From positions 9,258,261 through 9,322,260 of the forward strand of contig NC_133114.1 of assembly GCF_022965805.1 (NCBI RefSeq): 64,000 nt of DNA, in the 5' to 3' direction. Source of the stretch: Primulina eburnea. Lineage: Eukaryota; Streptophyta; Magnoliopsida; Lamiales; Gesneriaceae. Made by a program: the position numbers and the translations under genes. A model generated the notes under the pieces. It saw only the letters and a list, made by a program, of their open reading frames with translations. It searched no databases and was not told where the DNA came from. Each line of letters opens with the position of its first letter. The stretch's first letter is position 1. Positions 55,158 to 64,000 of this stretch are shown piece after piece.

Positions 55158-55400
55158 AAATAGAAAAAGGAGAACAGAAGAATTCTATAATGCAGCACAC
55201 AGCTTGCAGTAATATTGTATACAATTAAATAGCAGATGATACAACTACTAATGAGAAAATTAAGGAGTTGCATGGCTACAAGATAGGGATGACTCAGGTA
55301 ACAAGGACTAACTTATTCAAGCAAATATATAGGCTACAAATCTGTAACTAATCTTGGAATGCTTCAACTCAATGCTTCAACTCAAGTATTTGTTTTAATT
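55158..55400 (-). repeat. Copia-C 5' LTR
   Basis: 243 bp, AATTAAAACAAATACTTGAG to TTTTTCTATTT on the minus strand. GATAT at 55401-55405 is the target duplication. Neither LTR has TG/CA termini. Confidence 0.9.
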
Positions 55401-55405
55401 GATAT

Positions 55406-56102
55406 TCTCTAACTGGACGTTAGAAGAGTATAATCGATGATATGCTTGACCAAATGGGATCAATGATCTACCTTGATGAGTTGAAGTCATCATTGATTAA
55501 GAGATGAGAGAAAGATGTTGAACTTGAGATGAAGAAGACATTATCTTTACAGATAAATTCTGGAGTTCGTCTTTTGAAGTTTGCTCCATCAGATAGGCTC
55601 TCGAAGGGAATAACCAAAATGATATCCCGCATGTGTAAAATTAAAAATAAATAAGATTTTCTTTAGGAAAATGACTTGTTATTATGTATGTTTATTTCGA
55701 TTTTTTTATATGGGCATGTTATGTGACATATGTAATGTAGTATGTGTTTTATCTATGTTTAAATAGAAGCATGTATTGTAAAATTTGATGTTAGTTTATT
55801 TTAATACATGTTTATCTATATATGTTAATTTGGAATTTATTGAGATATTGCAAATTTAGTGAGAGTTTTTAGGTTGGAAGATTTTGAGTTATTCTCACCT
55901 AAAATCAATTGCTATATTTTTTGTTATTTATAAATTAAATTTATAATGATGAAACATTAGGATTGTAGATGATGATTGGGAATATAGTGAACTTTCGAGT
56001 CTATGCCTTATGCTAAATCATTATAGATGCTAATTTTAAATACAAAACTAAAGTATACATTTAATAAGCACTAACATGTGTTATGACCTCTAAAATAAAC
56101 AG
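55406..56102 (+). other. Intergenic DNA with a short unidentified coding-like stretch
   Basis: At 55430-55650 the + strand reads LDQMGSMIYLDELKSSLIKR, stop, EKDVELEMKKTLSLQINSGVRLLKFAPSDRLSKGITKMISRM in one frame. This looks like a decayed protein fragment, but I do not recognise the family. The rest is AT-rich and featureless. Confidence 0.4.
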
Positions 56103-57081
56103 ATCATGACATCTAAATCTATCATTGCTGATCTCAACAAGGGTGACAAATTGAATGCTGACAACTATGATACTTGGTGCCATAAGATTGGGTATGTGCT
56201 TTTATGAGCAAGATGCCTTAGAGGGTATCAAACAAGTCATGCAGGATCCCGGTGTGGGTAACACTGCTCAGCAGAGGAGAGATCAGGAAGCATACCAGGC
56301 ATGGAAAAAGAAAGATTCCACTACTCCTGCTATACTGGTTAGTTCTATGATTGGTGATCTCATCCATGAATGTGAACAACATCTCACTGCTCATGACATT
56401 TGGGCGTACCTGAGAGAGAAATATGGAGGCATTACTGTCACTCGTCTGAGGCAATTGACTATCAAGTTTGACACTTACAAGAAACAGGTTGATCACAACA
56501 TCAAACAACACTTGAGAACTATGTCAAACATGAATCTCTTCCTGAAAAGTGGAAGCATCTGAAAGTCAATCTGACTCACAATGATAGCATTAATACTTTC
56601 TCTGATGTTGCTCAACATTTTGAGCTTGAGGATGAGTGGCTTGGTGATGCGAAGTCCATAGCAAATGCTTTTGTGGTTGAATCTAGTTCCAAGAAAGCTT
56701 CGGGCTTTAAACGCTTTAAGAAATGGAAGAAAAACAGGAAAGGAAATAATGTTGTGGAAGGGTCTCAGAAGAACAACTTGAAGACAAACCAAAAGAACAA
56801 GCGTAAAGAGGTTTGGGAAGAAGAAAAATAAGAGCAAAATGAAGTGCTTCAATTGCCAAGAATTTGGTCATTTCGCTCGTGAGTGTCCTGAGCCTAAAAA
56901 GGTAGCACTTACTAACGCTTTTGTGAGTACTATATGTGTCTCTAATACTGTTTTACTAATTGAATCTTATCCTGTGTGGATTGTAGACTCAAGAGCAACT
57001 GACCATGTAACTAGAGATCGTGAAGCGTTTGTAGATTTTCGTGATTCCTTGCTGCACAAGAAGGATATATGTAGGAAATAA
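56103..57081 (+). pseudogene. gag: Copia-D Gag and protease remnant
   Basis: It starts MTSKSIIADLNKGDKLNADNYDTW (ATG near 56107) and continues through frameshifts: YEQDALEGIKQVMQDPGVGN, DLIHECEQHLTAHDIWAYLREKYGG, LRQLTIKFDTYKK. The zinc knuckle CFNCQEFGHFARECPEPKK and protease site IVDSRATDHVTRD (DSRA in place of DSGA, destroying the active site) follow. No LTR, primer site or target duplication was found around it. Confidence 0.85.
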
Positions 57082-57389
57082 TGCTAAAATTGAAGTCAAA
57101 GGCATCGGTACTCGCAAACTAGAGTTTCATGATGGCCGAACTCTTATCTTACATGATGTCCGCTATGAACCTGAGATTCGATGAAATCTAGTACATGTTG
57201 TTGTCTTTCTAGGACTAGGATCCAGTTTGAACTTTAGTAGTAATCTTGTTTGTATCTACTGTGGTAATTTGTATTATGGTTGTGTACATCTTATGAATGG
57301 TTTTATTGTATTGGATTGTGATAGACAAATATTTAACTATTATGTTGATCGTTGTGTTTCGTTAAATATTTGTTAATCTAGTAATGCAA

Positions 57390-57600
57390 ATGTGGATGCT
57401 TACACTTGGTATGCTAGATTAGGTCACATTGGAAAAGATATGATGAATCAACTAATCAATGTAGAAATGTTAGGTTCTCTATTTAAACTTGATTTGTTGG
57501 ATTGTGAGCGTTGTCTTGCTGGTAACATGATACGAAAACCATTTGGAAAAGCAATTAGAGCAAAATTTCCATTGCAATTAAATATCAATAAGTTTCATAG
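57390..57600 (+). pseudogene. Copia-D GAG-pre-integrase remnant
   Basis: AYTWYARLGHIGKDMMNQL and CERCLAGNMIRKPFGKAIRAKFPLQL are the integrase zinc-finger region. Homology ends at the inverted repeat; the whole integrase core and RT are missing. Confidence 0.85.
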
Positions 57601-57705
57601 AGCAATAATCTCAAATGACTTCGTTATGATAGATGAAGTCATTTGAGATTATTGCTCTATGAAACTTATTGATATTTAATTGCAATGGAAATTTTGCTCT
57701 AATTG
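57552..57705. repeat. Perfect 71-bp inverted repeat with 12-nt loop
   Basis: Arms 57552-57622 and 57635-57705 are exact reverse complements; the loop is GTTATGATAGAT. It lies exactly where copia-D passes from pre-integrase to RNase H, so it marks the deletion junction. The left arm begins in copia-D coding sequence, and the right arm is a fold-back copy of it. Confidence 0.97.
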
Positions 57706-57969
57706 GGTATCTTCAGCATTCCAGTGGGAGCTTTAACGATTTCTTGTGATAGCCAATCAGCAATTGCTTACACAAAAGACATCAAATACCATGGAAAAAG
57801 CGAACATACTGACACGAAGTACAACTTTATCAGAGATATAATTGAAAAAAAAGAAGTGGTTTTGAAATACATTCCTAAACGCATGATGGTGGCTGATCCG
57901 TTTACTAAGCCAATGCCAAGAGACATATTTATAGATCATATTAGATCTCTTGGAATACGTAGGATATGA
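57703..57969 (+). pseudogene. Copia-D RNase H end
   Basis: It encodes ALTISCDSQSAIAYTKDIKYHGKSEHTDTKYNFIRDIIEKKEVVLKYI and MVADPFTKPMPRDIFIDHIRSLG, the C-terminal RNase H of a copia element, in one open frame of about 80 codons ending at 57969. Confidence 0.87.
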
Positions 57970-58833
57970 TTGTAACTAAACACATATATTTAAGACATTT
58001 TACTCATTATTATAATGATGTTTTCATTATGTGTAATATGTACACTTTATGAATTACTAATATGAAAAATGAACGTATGTCTGACAAGTAGAGATTGGCT
58101 CTCTCTCACGAGCAATCAACTTTGGTGCTGAAAAACATGCATAGATGAGACGTTATTGCTTTTGTTAAGAACAAATCCATACATATATATGTTGCCTGCA
58201 TATATTACCAGGACGAGTTTACTTATTTTTATTGTAATCGAAATGGATTTCTCACAATCCATTTAACTTGTCTTAAAGCCAGATTAGAGTTTTCTTTATA
58301 TTGATACATGTTGGATGATAAGTAAAAAGAAAACTCAAGTTAAGTGTTGAGATGCATTTGAACTAAGATATGTACGATGTGAATATTTTTTTGTGACATA
58401 CATTTGTAAAGAGGAAGAAACACATCGTAGCACGTGTTTCATACCGTGTGTGCTGGAGTGACCATTTGGATAATGATTATACCCTTAAAACTTTCAACAG
58501 TCTCTTTAATTTTATTTTAGTGATGCTATTTTAGCATGATACCAATAGTTATGGATGATTCGGTAATGCGGTACATGTATAAGAAGCAGCTAAGATTAAA
58601 ATTGAAAGATTCTAGTGGGAAAAGAAGATTTATTTTTTACAATTATTTTGTATCCTCATAAATATGTTATGAATTGAGCTGCTATATATATATATCCTTA
58701 ATCGGTGTATAGCTCTGAGCTCTTATTCAATATGCTCGCTAGTCACATGATCCATTTGCTTGTATGAAATTGGTGATATATGATTATGATCAAACTAGGC
58801 AAGATGTGTAGCCCTCATGTGTGAGTGTGTGAT
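57970..58833. other. Intergenic DNA, nothing recognised
   Basis: AT-rich sequence without long frames, RNA genes or clear repeats. It may include the decayed downstream LTR of copia-D, but I could not match it to any upstream copy. Confidence 0.5.
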
Positions 58834-59415
58834 GTAAGAATTTATATTATATGGGTTAATGGTAATGGGTCGCCCATGAGGGCCGATCTTACCCGACCCA
58901 AAAAATTCAAATTGGTAATTTGAATTTATTGGAGGGAGTAGTTATTTTTCTAGGAGTAGGTCTCTTGTGAGACGGTCTCACGAATCTTTATCTGTGAGAC
59001 GGGTTAACCCTACCGATATTCACAATAAAAATTAATACTCTTAGCATAAAAAATAATATTTTTTCATGAATGACCCAAATAAAATATCCGTCTCACAAAA
59101 TACGACCCGTGGGACCGTCTGGCACTAGTTTTTGCCTTTTTCTAGATAACTTCCCTAATCTTACTCCAATACAAGCACTATCAATACAAAATAAGCAAAG
59201 ATAGAGCCGTGATTTCTTCTTCCAACAATTGCAACAAATATATCATTATTATTTTAGCATTTTGGTTGTGAAAACTTGATTCATTTACATTCATGATCGT
59301 TATCAGACCGTCGGAAAATATTTTCATCTCCGGAACAAAGGTTAGTAAATCAACTACGTACAAAGATCCTTAATTAAAATATGAATTATACGATATTCGA
59401 GTATGCTTTCCGTCA
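58834..59415 (+). repeat. Diverged direct repeat, right copy
   Basis: Matches 39955-40490. It has one unit of the 142-bp block and carries the 183-bp insertion at 58954-59136. The two copies flank copia-C, Gypsy-3 and copia-D. Confidence 0.8.
58954..59136 (+). mobile_element. 183-bp MITE- or SINE-like insertion with 9-bp duplications
   Basis: It starts GAGTAGGTCTCTTGTGAGAC and ends CACTAGTTTTTGCC, and is flanked by perfect TTTTTCTAG duplications (58945-58953, 59137-59145). The sister repeat at 39955-40490 gives the empty site. Near-terminal inverted similarity (GTGAGACGGTCTCACG near the start, CGTGGGACCGTCTGGCAC near the end) and a 9-bp duplication favour a Mutator-type MITE. Lack of matching outermost bases keeps a SINE-like origin possible. 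Confidence 0.8.
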
Positions 59416-60471
59416 CTCATTATTCTGACAGAAAGAAAAGTTATACTGGAATCACCAAAATTAATAATCTTTCTTTGTCTGATTCTTAAACATCCGTCAC
59501 CACGCGCGCTGGTGAAAACCTTAAACTAAGGCATATATGTATGTATGTATGTATGTATGTATAAAACTTAAGTATACTCGAAGGATGCTGAATCAACATG
59601 GGAGTAGACCTAGGCAACGCACGACTCCAGTTTTTTCCTGTTTTTAATCGAAAAACAGAGGGTACCGATGGGGAAATCTAGAAATGTTTCATGATATATA
59701 TTTAATGCGTGTGAGTGGATCAATGGTATAGATGCCAAGATTCACATCAGATGATGTATAGCCAGTATAGGCGCTAGCATATATGATATCAGTTAATGGA
59801 CATAAAATCTTAAAAAATAATTATGTTAGATATATGAGATAAGTGTTCATACAATTTATTTAAATAAATTTATTCTGATTACACACAATCTACTCCGACG
59901 TTAGATTCGGATTTTTCGCCATCAGAAGCATCAAACAAGTTGAAAAGTGGGGAGTTGAATCCAAGATATTAAACCTTATACCATTTCGGCACTTGTCACT
60001 TATCTGGAAAATGAACAAACATCTGAAAATTTTTCTGATGCAATCGTAGATTTGTTGAGCCGTTTATATATCTACATATAGATATAGATAGATAGATATG
60101 GTGGATGTGTCTGGAAGAAAGGTGAAATCCCCAGAAGAAACGAGGGTAGAAGGTACGTTTTCTAGCAGTTTCTAGCTTCATGTTGAGGATTAATGTTAGG
60201 TTGTATTGGGCAGATATCATTGCTCATATCCATTGGCCCTAAAACCTTCTTCAGTCGTTATTGGTTCAGTCAATACCTAGTTTCTACTATATCTGTTAGG
60301 ATCAATGTCATTCATGTGGTTAATTACACGAAACTTCAAGAACTGAAAAGAGAATGTCATAATTGTTTTGGGTTGTATGAACTTTGACCTTGGGCTTCGG
60401 AAAGAACGACCATGTACCTCTTAATGAAGGGGGTTTTGTCGATGAAAATGAAAACACTGATAAATGAGATC
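59416..60471. other. Intergenic DNA with ATGT microsatellite
   Basis: Holds an ATGT tetranucleotide run (59535-59562) and a GATA-type run near 60079-60098. Short open frames (for example 60193-60387) have no recognisable motif. Confidence 0.6.
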
Positions 60472-60682
60472 TGTTGGATCTCGGTTTTCTACACGCCCAA
60501 ACGCAGCGGAAGTTTTAAAATTTTATTTTATTTTGAAAACCAAAATAATTCTTTTGGACACTCGTATGGTTTTCATGAATTAAACATGCATATGATGTTT
60601 AGAATTTCATACCTTTGTGAATTAAATCACTGGACTCCAACTATTCCGGGTTTAGCGGAGATAGCTCTTGATGAATCCCTAC
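60472..60682 (-). repeat. Copia-A-type LTR, end fragment on minus strand
   Basis: The reverse complement matches the last about 210 bp of the copia-A LTR (TTCCGCTGCGTTTGGGC..., ending GAGATCCAACA). The DNA just left of it is not a primer site, so this is a 3' LTR or solo LTR, with the remainder to the right beyond Gypsy-4. It is interrupted at 60682/60683 by the Gypsy-4 LTR. Confidence 0.88.
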
Positions 60683-62116
60683 TGTAAAGCCCAAAAATCA
60701 GTATACGTAAAATCCATGCATTTATTTAAATTTTATTATCTTAATTATTTATGGTTAATCGATCTACGTTAATAATATTTTCTCGATTTTTATGTTTCTG
60801 GCGATTATTCGAGGCGAGATCGAGGAAAGGAGACCGGGACGATTTTTAGTGAATTTTAATGTGGCATTTTATTTTAAGTTAGGTATGAGGCATTTTAAAT
60901 GATTTATGAAGTTTTAATATTTTTAAAGCCTAATTTAAATATTAATTTATTTTAGAATTTTTAAACTGTTAAAGTTTATCAATTAGGGGATTTAGTAAAT
61001 TTATTATAAGATTAGAATTTTATTAATTTGTTGATTTTTTAACATTTTAATTGGCATGATTTATTTGTTTAAACACATATTTTATAATTACTAATCATGT
61101 GGTTTACTACACACCACACACACATATTCAAATACTTCAACATATTTTTCACACACACTCACACACGTAAAGCACATACACACACACACATGTTTTTCAA
61201 TCTTTTTGACTTAAGGGGAAAGGAAGTTCTCTTTAACTTCTCTTCTTTCCATCTCCACATCACTACTCCCCTCTCCAAGTTCTCCTTTCCAAGAGCACGT
61301 CCACTCTCTGCAATATTCCAGCAATTTTAGTTCACTTTTATTTCAAGAAAATCGAGCCACGTTCGTCCCGGATCGTCTCTCGCTCCGTCTCGCTTCGGTG
61401 TCGTCGTTTCGGTATTATTTAATCATCAAAGGCACGTATAATCTTTCTTTGCTATATCGATCATGTCATATTATGTGTTGCGTTGTTTTTATGCGTAAAA
61501 ATATATGTGTGATGTAGAAGTTTGAGCAGAAAATTCATCAAATGCGTTTTGAAATATTTCTGGATCTGAAATTTTGTGTTTTGCTGTTCTTTTGAAAACT
61601 GCGAATTTTCAGTTGAGATTATGAGAAAACTTTCAACATATAAAACGTAGTACTTTTTGATACCTTCGATTTGATATAAAATTCGAAATTTTTGGATAAG
61701 AAACGAGTGAGTTATGATCGTTTTTGTGATACTGATCAAACTGAAATTTTCTAAAAATATGTTCATGATATGTTCTTGAAGTTTTATTGTTGCAGGTTTC
61801 GTTGAGTATCGATGGGTGATCATTGCTGTGTTTTAAGTATATCGAAAATGATGTTGGGATGATTATTGGTAGTTCGTTTCGTGTCGTTAGGCACTTGGTT
61901 GAATTAGAAGTCGTAGGAATCGATTTGGTGTCAAATGTTGTGTTCATGAGTTGTATTGCGTTGTTTGTGTTGCGTAGTTGTTTTGGGGCGTTTCTTCGAG
62001 TTTGAATCAATGTTATAGCATCCTAGGATGCGTCTTGAAGTGTTGGTTAATGGCCCTTTATGATAAAGTGAGTAGGATTAAGTCTCAAGTGTAGGGATTT
62101 CCGTTTTCTCGCGATT

Positions 62117-62238
62117 CCAGTACCTACACGGACCCCTACCCGGACCAGTACACGGGGTCCGTGTCTTTTTTCCTCCAAAATGCGAATTTCCAGTACCTAC
62201 CCGGACCCCTACCCAGACCCCGTGTACGGGTCCGTGCA
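62117..62238 (+). repeat. GC-rich duplication in Gypsy-4 LTR
   Basis: Two blocks of about 50 bp (62117-62165 and 62189-62238) share CAGTACCTAC-CGGACCCCTACCC and GGGTCCGTG. Each contains complementary GGGTCCG / CGGACCC words and can fold on itself. Confidence 0.75.
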
Positions 62239-62642
62239 CACCCTTTTATAAAAATAATTTAAAAAAAAAATTTATAGGATTTGCTTCGGGGTTTTATATC
62301 ATGGTTTAGCACCTTGGTTAAAATTTATTTATGTAATATAGGATTTGTTTTGTGGTTTTATGCCATGGTTTAGTACGATGATTATGCGAGGTCAAGGCCT
62401 GAGCGAACTAGAATGTCATAAGCTACTTATTCACTTTGGTGGTGAGCTCGAGTACCTACGTCTAAGACATGCAAGTTAAGTATTTAAAAATCCATGTTAG
62501 TATGTGCAGCAACGGCCCCAGTCGAAGTCCAACGAATCCCTCAACGCCAAGTAAGTAAGTATGATGACGTGCAAAGAAAATATTTTAAGTTTTGGAGGTA
62601 TGCTAAATGTCTTGTGACCAAAGTATGTTTAGGATTGAAAAG

Positions 62643-62757
62643 CGTTAAATTATGAACGGGGAACAATCCGCCCGTTAAATTATGAACGGGTTAGATCGAG
62701 GTTGGAAAGCGTTAAATTATGAACGGGGACCAACCAGCCCGTTAAATTATGAACGGG
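62643..62757 (+). repeat. Four copies of CGTTAAATTATGAACGGG in Gypsy-4 LTR
   Basis: Copies at 62643-62660, 62673-62690, 62710-62727 and 62740-62757. In the second and fourth the preceding CC makes a CCCGTT / AACGGG hairpin with an 8-nt loop. The units are paired: each pair is about 48 bp and the pairs are about 67 bp apart. Confidence 0.9.
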
Positions 62758-63424
62758 GATCTCATGTATGTGGCAGTGGATACGTCCCTGTCAGACCCAG
62801 TACTGTGGTTTGTCTGATCAGGCATTTATTATGTTATGGGTCACTTGCTTTGAAACATCCTCTACAAAAAAAATGATGAAGTTATGTATGCTCAAGTATG
62901 TTCAAGTATGCAAGTGTGTTTATGAAAGTTTTCACGTTATGGCACGTCTAATTATGTATGTACGAAAGTTCAAGTTTATTATGTATGTTCAAGTTTATTA
63001 TGCAAGTTTAAGTTTCAAGTTATGTACGCTCTATTTTTAAGTTGCATGTGGTTTTATTATGTAGTACTTGTTATTCCCAGTTTATACGTGTTGAGTCTTT
63101 AGACTCACTAGACTTGATCGATGCAGGTGAGTATGTTGATGAGGAGACAGGAGGTGGCGACCAAGGGGCAGACTTGGACTGAGCGGAAGGCTAAACTCGA
63201 GGACCACTAAGTTTATGTTTTTATGAAAAGTTTAAAATACTCTGCTTTTATGTTGGATGTGAGATGTTTTGAACAAGTATGTTGTTGGCAAATTTTAGTT
63301 AGTGATGTTGATTTCAAATATTATTATGATGAATGATGAGTGACGACCGTATGGATTTTATGTTTAAGAAAATTTTTAATTTTTCCGCAATTTTTGAAGT
63401 AGTAAAAGTACGGTACGTTACAGT

Positions 63425-63436
63425 TGGTATCAGAGC
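63425..63436 (+). other. Primer binding site of Gypsy-4
   Basis: TGGTATCAGAGC begins 2 bp after the LTR end TTACA. Confidence 0.92.
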
Positions 63437-63655
63437 GGTGTTCTTGTAAAGGGTTATGCCTACTGCCAGTTGCAAGAAGCTCACGAAGTCACACCTCAAG
63501 TCTGTAAGTTGTAAAGTTTTATAGTCTTTTATGTAGTAAGCATCAAGTCACGATTTCAGTATGTACATTTTTTTAAGTTCAAATTTCCTGCATCGTACGA
63601 TATTGATATTAGGTTATTGTATGCTGAGTTATGTGTTGGGTAAATTTAGAACGGT

Positions 63656-64000
63656 ATGCCTCCTAGACGTTTGGTTGCCCGTGGAGCAAGGGATGAGGAC
63701 AGAGAGGCTTGTGATGGGGAGAGGGTCACTTCTCCTCGCTCACCGCCAGATATGTAGGCACAGATGCTTGCAGGTATGACGCAGTTCTTCGCACAGTTTG
63801 CAGGGAACAATGCTGCAGTGAACACAGAGGCGAGGCCCAAACCAGAGGCAGTGTATGAGAGGTTTAGGAGGATGGATCCGAAAGAGTTCTCGGGAACTAC
63901 TGACCGATGGTGGCCGAGGGATGGATTAAATCTATCGAGGTGATTTTTGATTTCATGGAGCTGTAGGATGCAGACAGGGTCAGGTGTGCCACATTCTTTC
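63656..64000 (+). pseudogene. gag: Gypsy-4 gag, start only, broken
   Basis: It starts at ATG 63656 (MPPRRLVARGARDED). A TAG follows SPPDM; the same frame continues AQMLAGMTQFFAQFAGNNAA and YERFRRMDPKEFSGTTD, the Gag start of plant Ty3/gypsy chromoviruses. A 1-base loss near 63905 shifts to MVAEGWIKSIEVIFDFMEL, then another TAG (63964) and DADRVRCATF. The gene runs out of the window. Three lesions in 345 bp show the element is dead. Confidence 0.85.

Larger units (their letters stand above)
41365..55400 (-). mobile_element. Copia-C: Ty1/copia element (Ale-like) on minus strand, split by Gypsy-3
   Basis: Small LTRs (240 and 243 bp), a primer site, Gag, protease, integrase, RT, RNase H and a polypurine tract, flanked by perfect GATAT duplications (41360-41364, 55401-55405). 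The protease reading frame stops at 53915 and resumes at 44626, separated by Gypsy-3. Without Gypsy-3 it would be about 4.75 kb, the normal size for the Ale/Retrofit group. LTR ends lack TG/CA. Many single stops and shifts make it a pseudogene. Confidence 0.92.
60683..63422 (+). repeat. Gypsy-4 5' LTR
   Basis: 2740 bp from TGTAAAGCCCAAAAATC to GTACGTTACA, followed by a primer site. It contains a CA-rich stretch (61110-61190), a duplicated CAGTACCTAC/CGGACCCCTACCC block (62117-62238) and four hairpin-forming 18-bp repeats (62643-62757). Only one LTR is in the window, so boundaries rest on TG/CA ends, the copia LTR break on the left and the primer site on the right. Target duplication may be CCTAC. 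Confidence 0.85.

Noticed and set aside
55430..55650. Possible host gene exon
   Set aside because: A coding-like stretch of about 60 residues is visible but interrupted, without splice structure or a recognised family, so it is mentioned only within the intergenic entry.
59980..60420. Possible small host gene or tRNA in the right intergenic region
   Set aside because: Frames are short and have no motif; no tRNA A/B box arrangement or cloverleaf was found by eye.
61097..62010. Frames of 60-125 codons in the Gypsy-4 LTR, for example 61633-62010 minus strand
   Set aside because: Within an LTR, overlapping on both strands, low complexity, no recognisable domain.

Overview
The window is nuclear DNA of a flowering plant, probably a eudicot. 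It is AT-rich, has no recognisable single-copy host gene or RNA gene, and is almost entirely LTR retrotransposons nested in one another. The evidence is long terminal repeats with TG...CA ends, tRNA-Met-type primer sites (TGGTATCAGAGC), polypurine tracts, target-site duplications, and Gag, protease, reverse transcriptase (RT), RNase H and integrase motifs. Lineage names (Tekay/Del for Ty3/gypsy; TAR/Tork-like and Ale-like for Ty1/copia) rest on remembered family motifs, not on a search.

Layout. (1) A large + strand copia element, copia-A, forms the left two thirds. Its 5' LTR starts outside the window, continues at 7732-8061 and 15637-16711, and its 3' LTR is 37228-39422. Two + strand Tekay elements sit in that 5' LTR: Gypsy-1 (1-7731, left end missing, coding region broken by four frameshifts) and Gypsy-2 (8062-15631, TSD AATTT, near-identical LTRs, one intact 1473-residue polyprotein). 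(2) Inside copia-A lies copia-B (18786-28636, minus strand, TSD CATGCA), a decayed member of the same broad family. A second insertion at 30040-35260 is a head-to-head composite of a non-autonomous long-LTR element. (3) 39423-41359 and 55406-60471 are older intergenic DNA with a copia remnant (copia-D) carrying a perfect 71-bp inverted repeat, a diverged direct repeat of about 0.55 kb, and a small 183-bp insertion with 9-bp duplications. (4) Between them, copia-C (41365-55400, minus strand, TSD GATAT, LTRs without TG/CA ends) has been split in its protease gene by Gypsy-3 (44632-53909, minus strand, TSD GACAC). (5) At the right edge, a copia-A-like LTR fragment (60472-60682) is interrupted by the 2.74-kb 5' LTR and broken gag of Gypsy-4, which runs out of the window.

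How the parts work. Only Gypsy-2 looks capable of making its own proteins. The other elements are pseudogenes, though their LTRs and leaders keep recognisable control sequences. The most unusual content is: two extra coiled-coil reading frames between the 5' LTR and gag of Gypsy-3, each preceded, like gag, by a splice-acceptor-like sequence; a repeated ATATTATTGGG motif at about 90-nt spacing in the long leaders of copia-A and copia-B; an array of eight 14-bp palindromes upstream of the Gypsy-2 TATA box; and the head-to-head LTR composite flanked by a 38-bp duplication.
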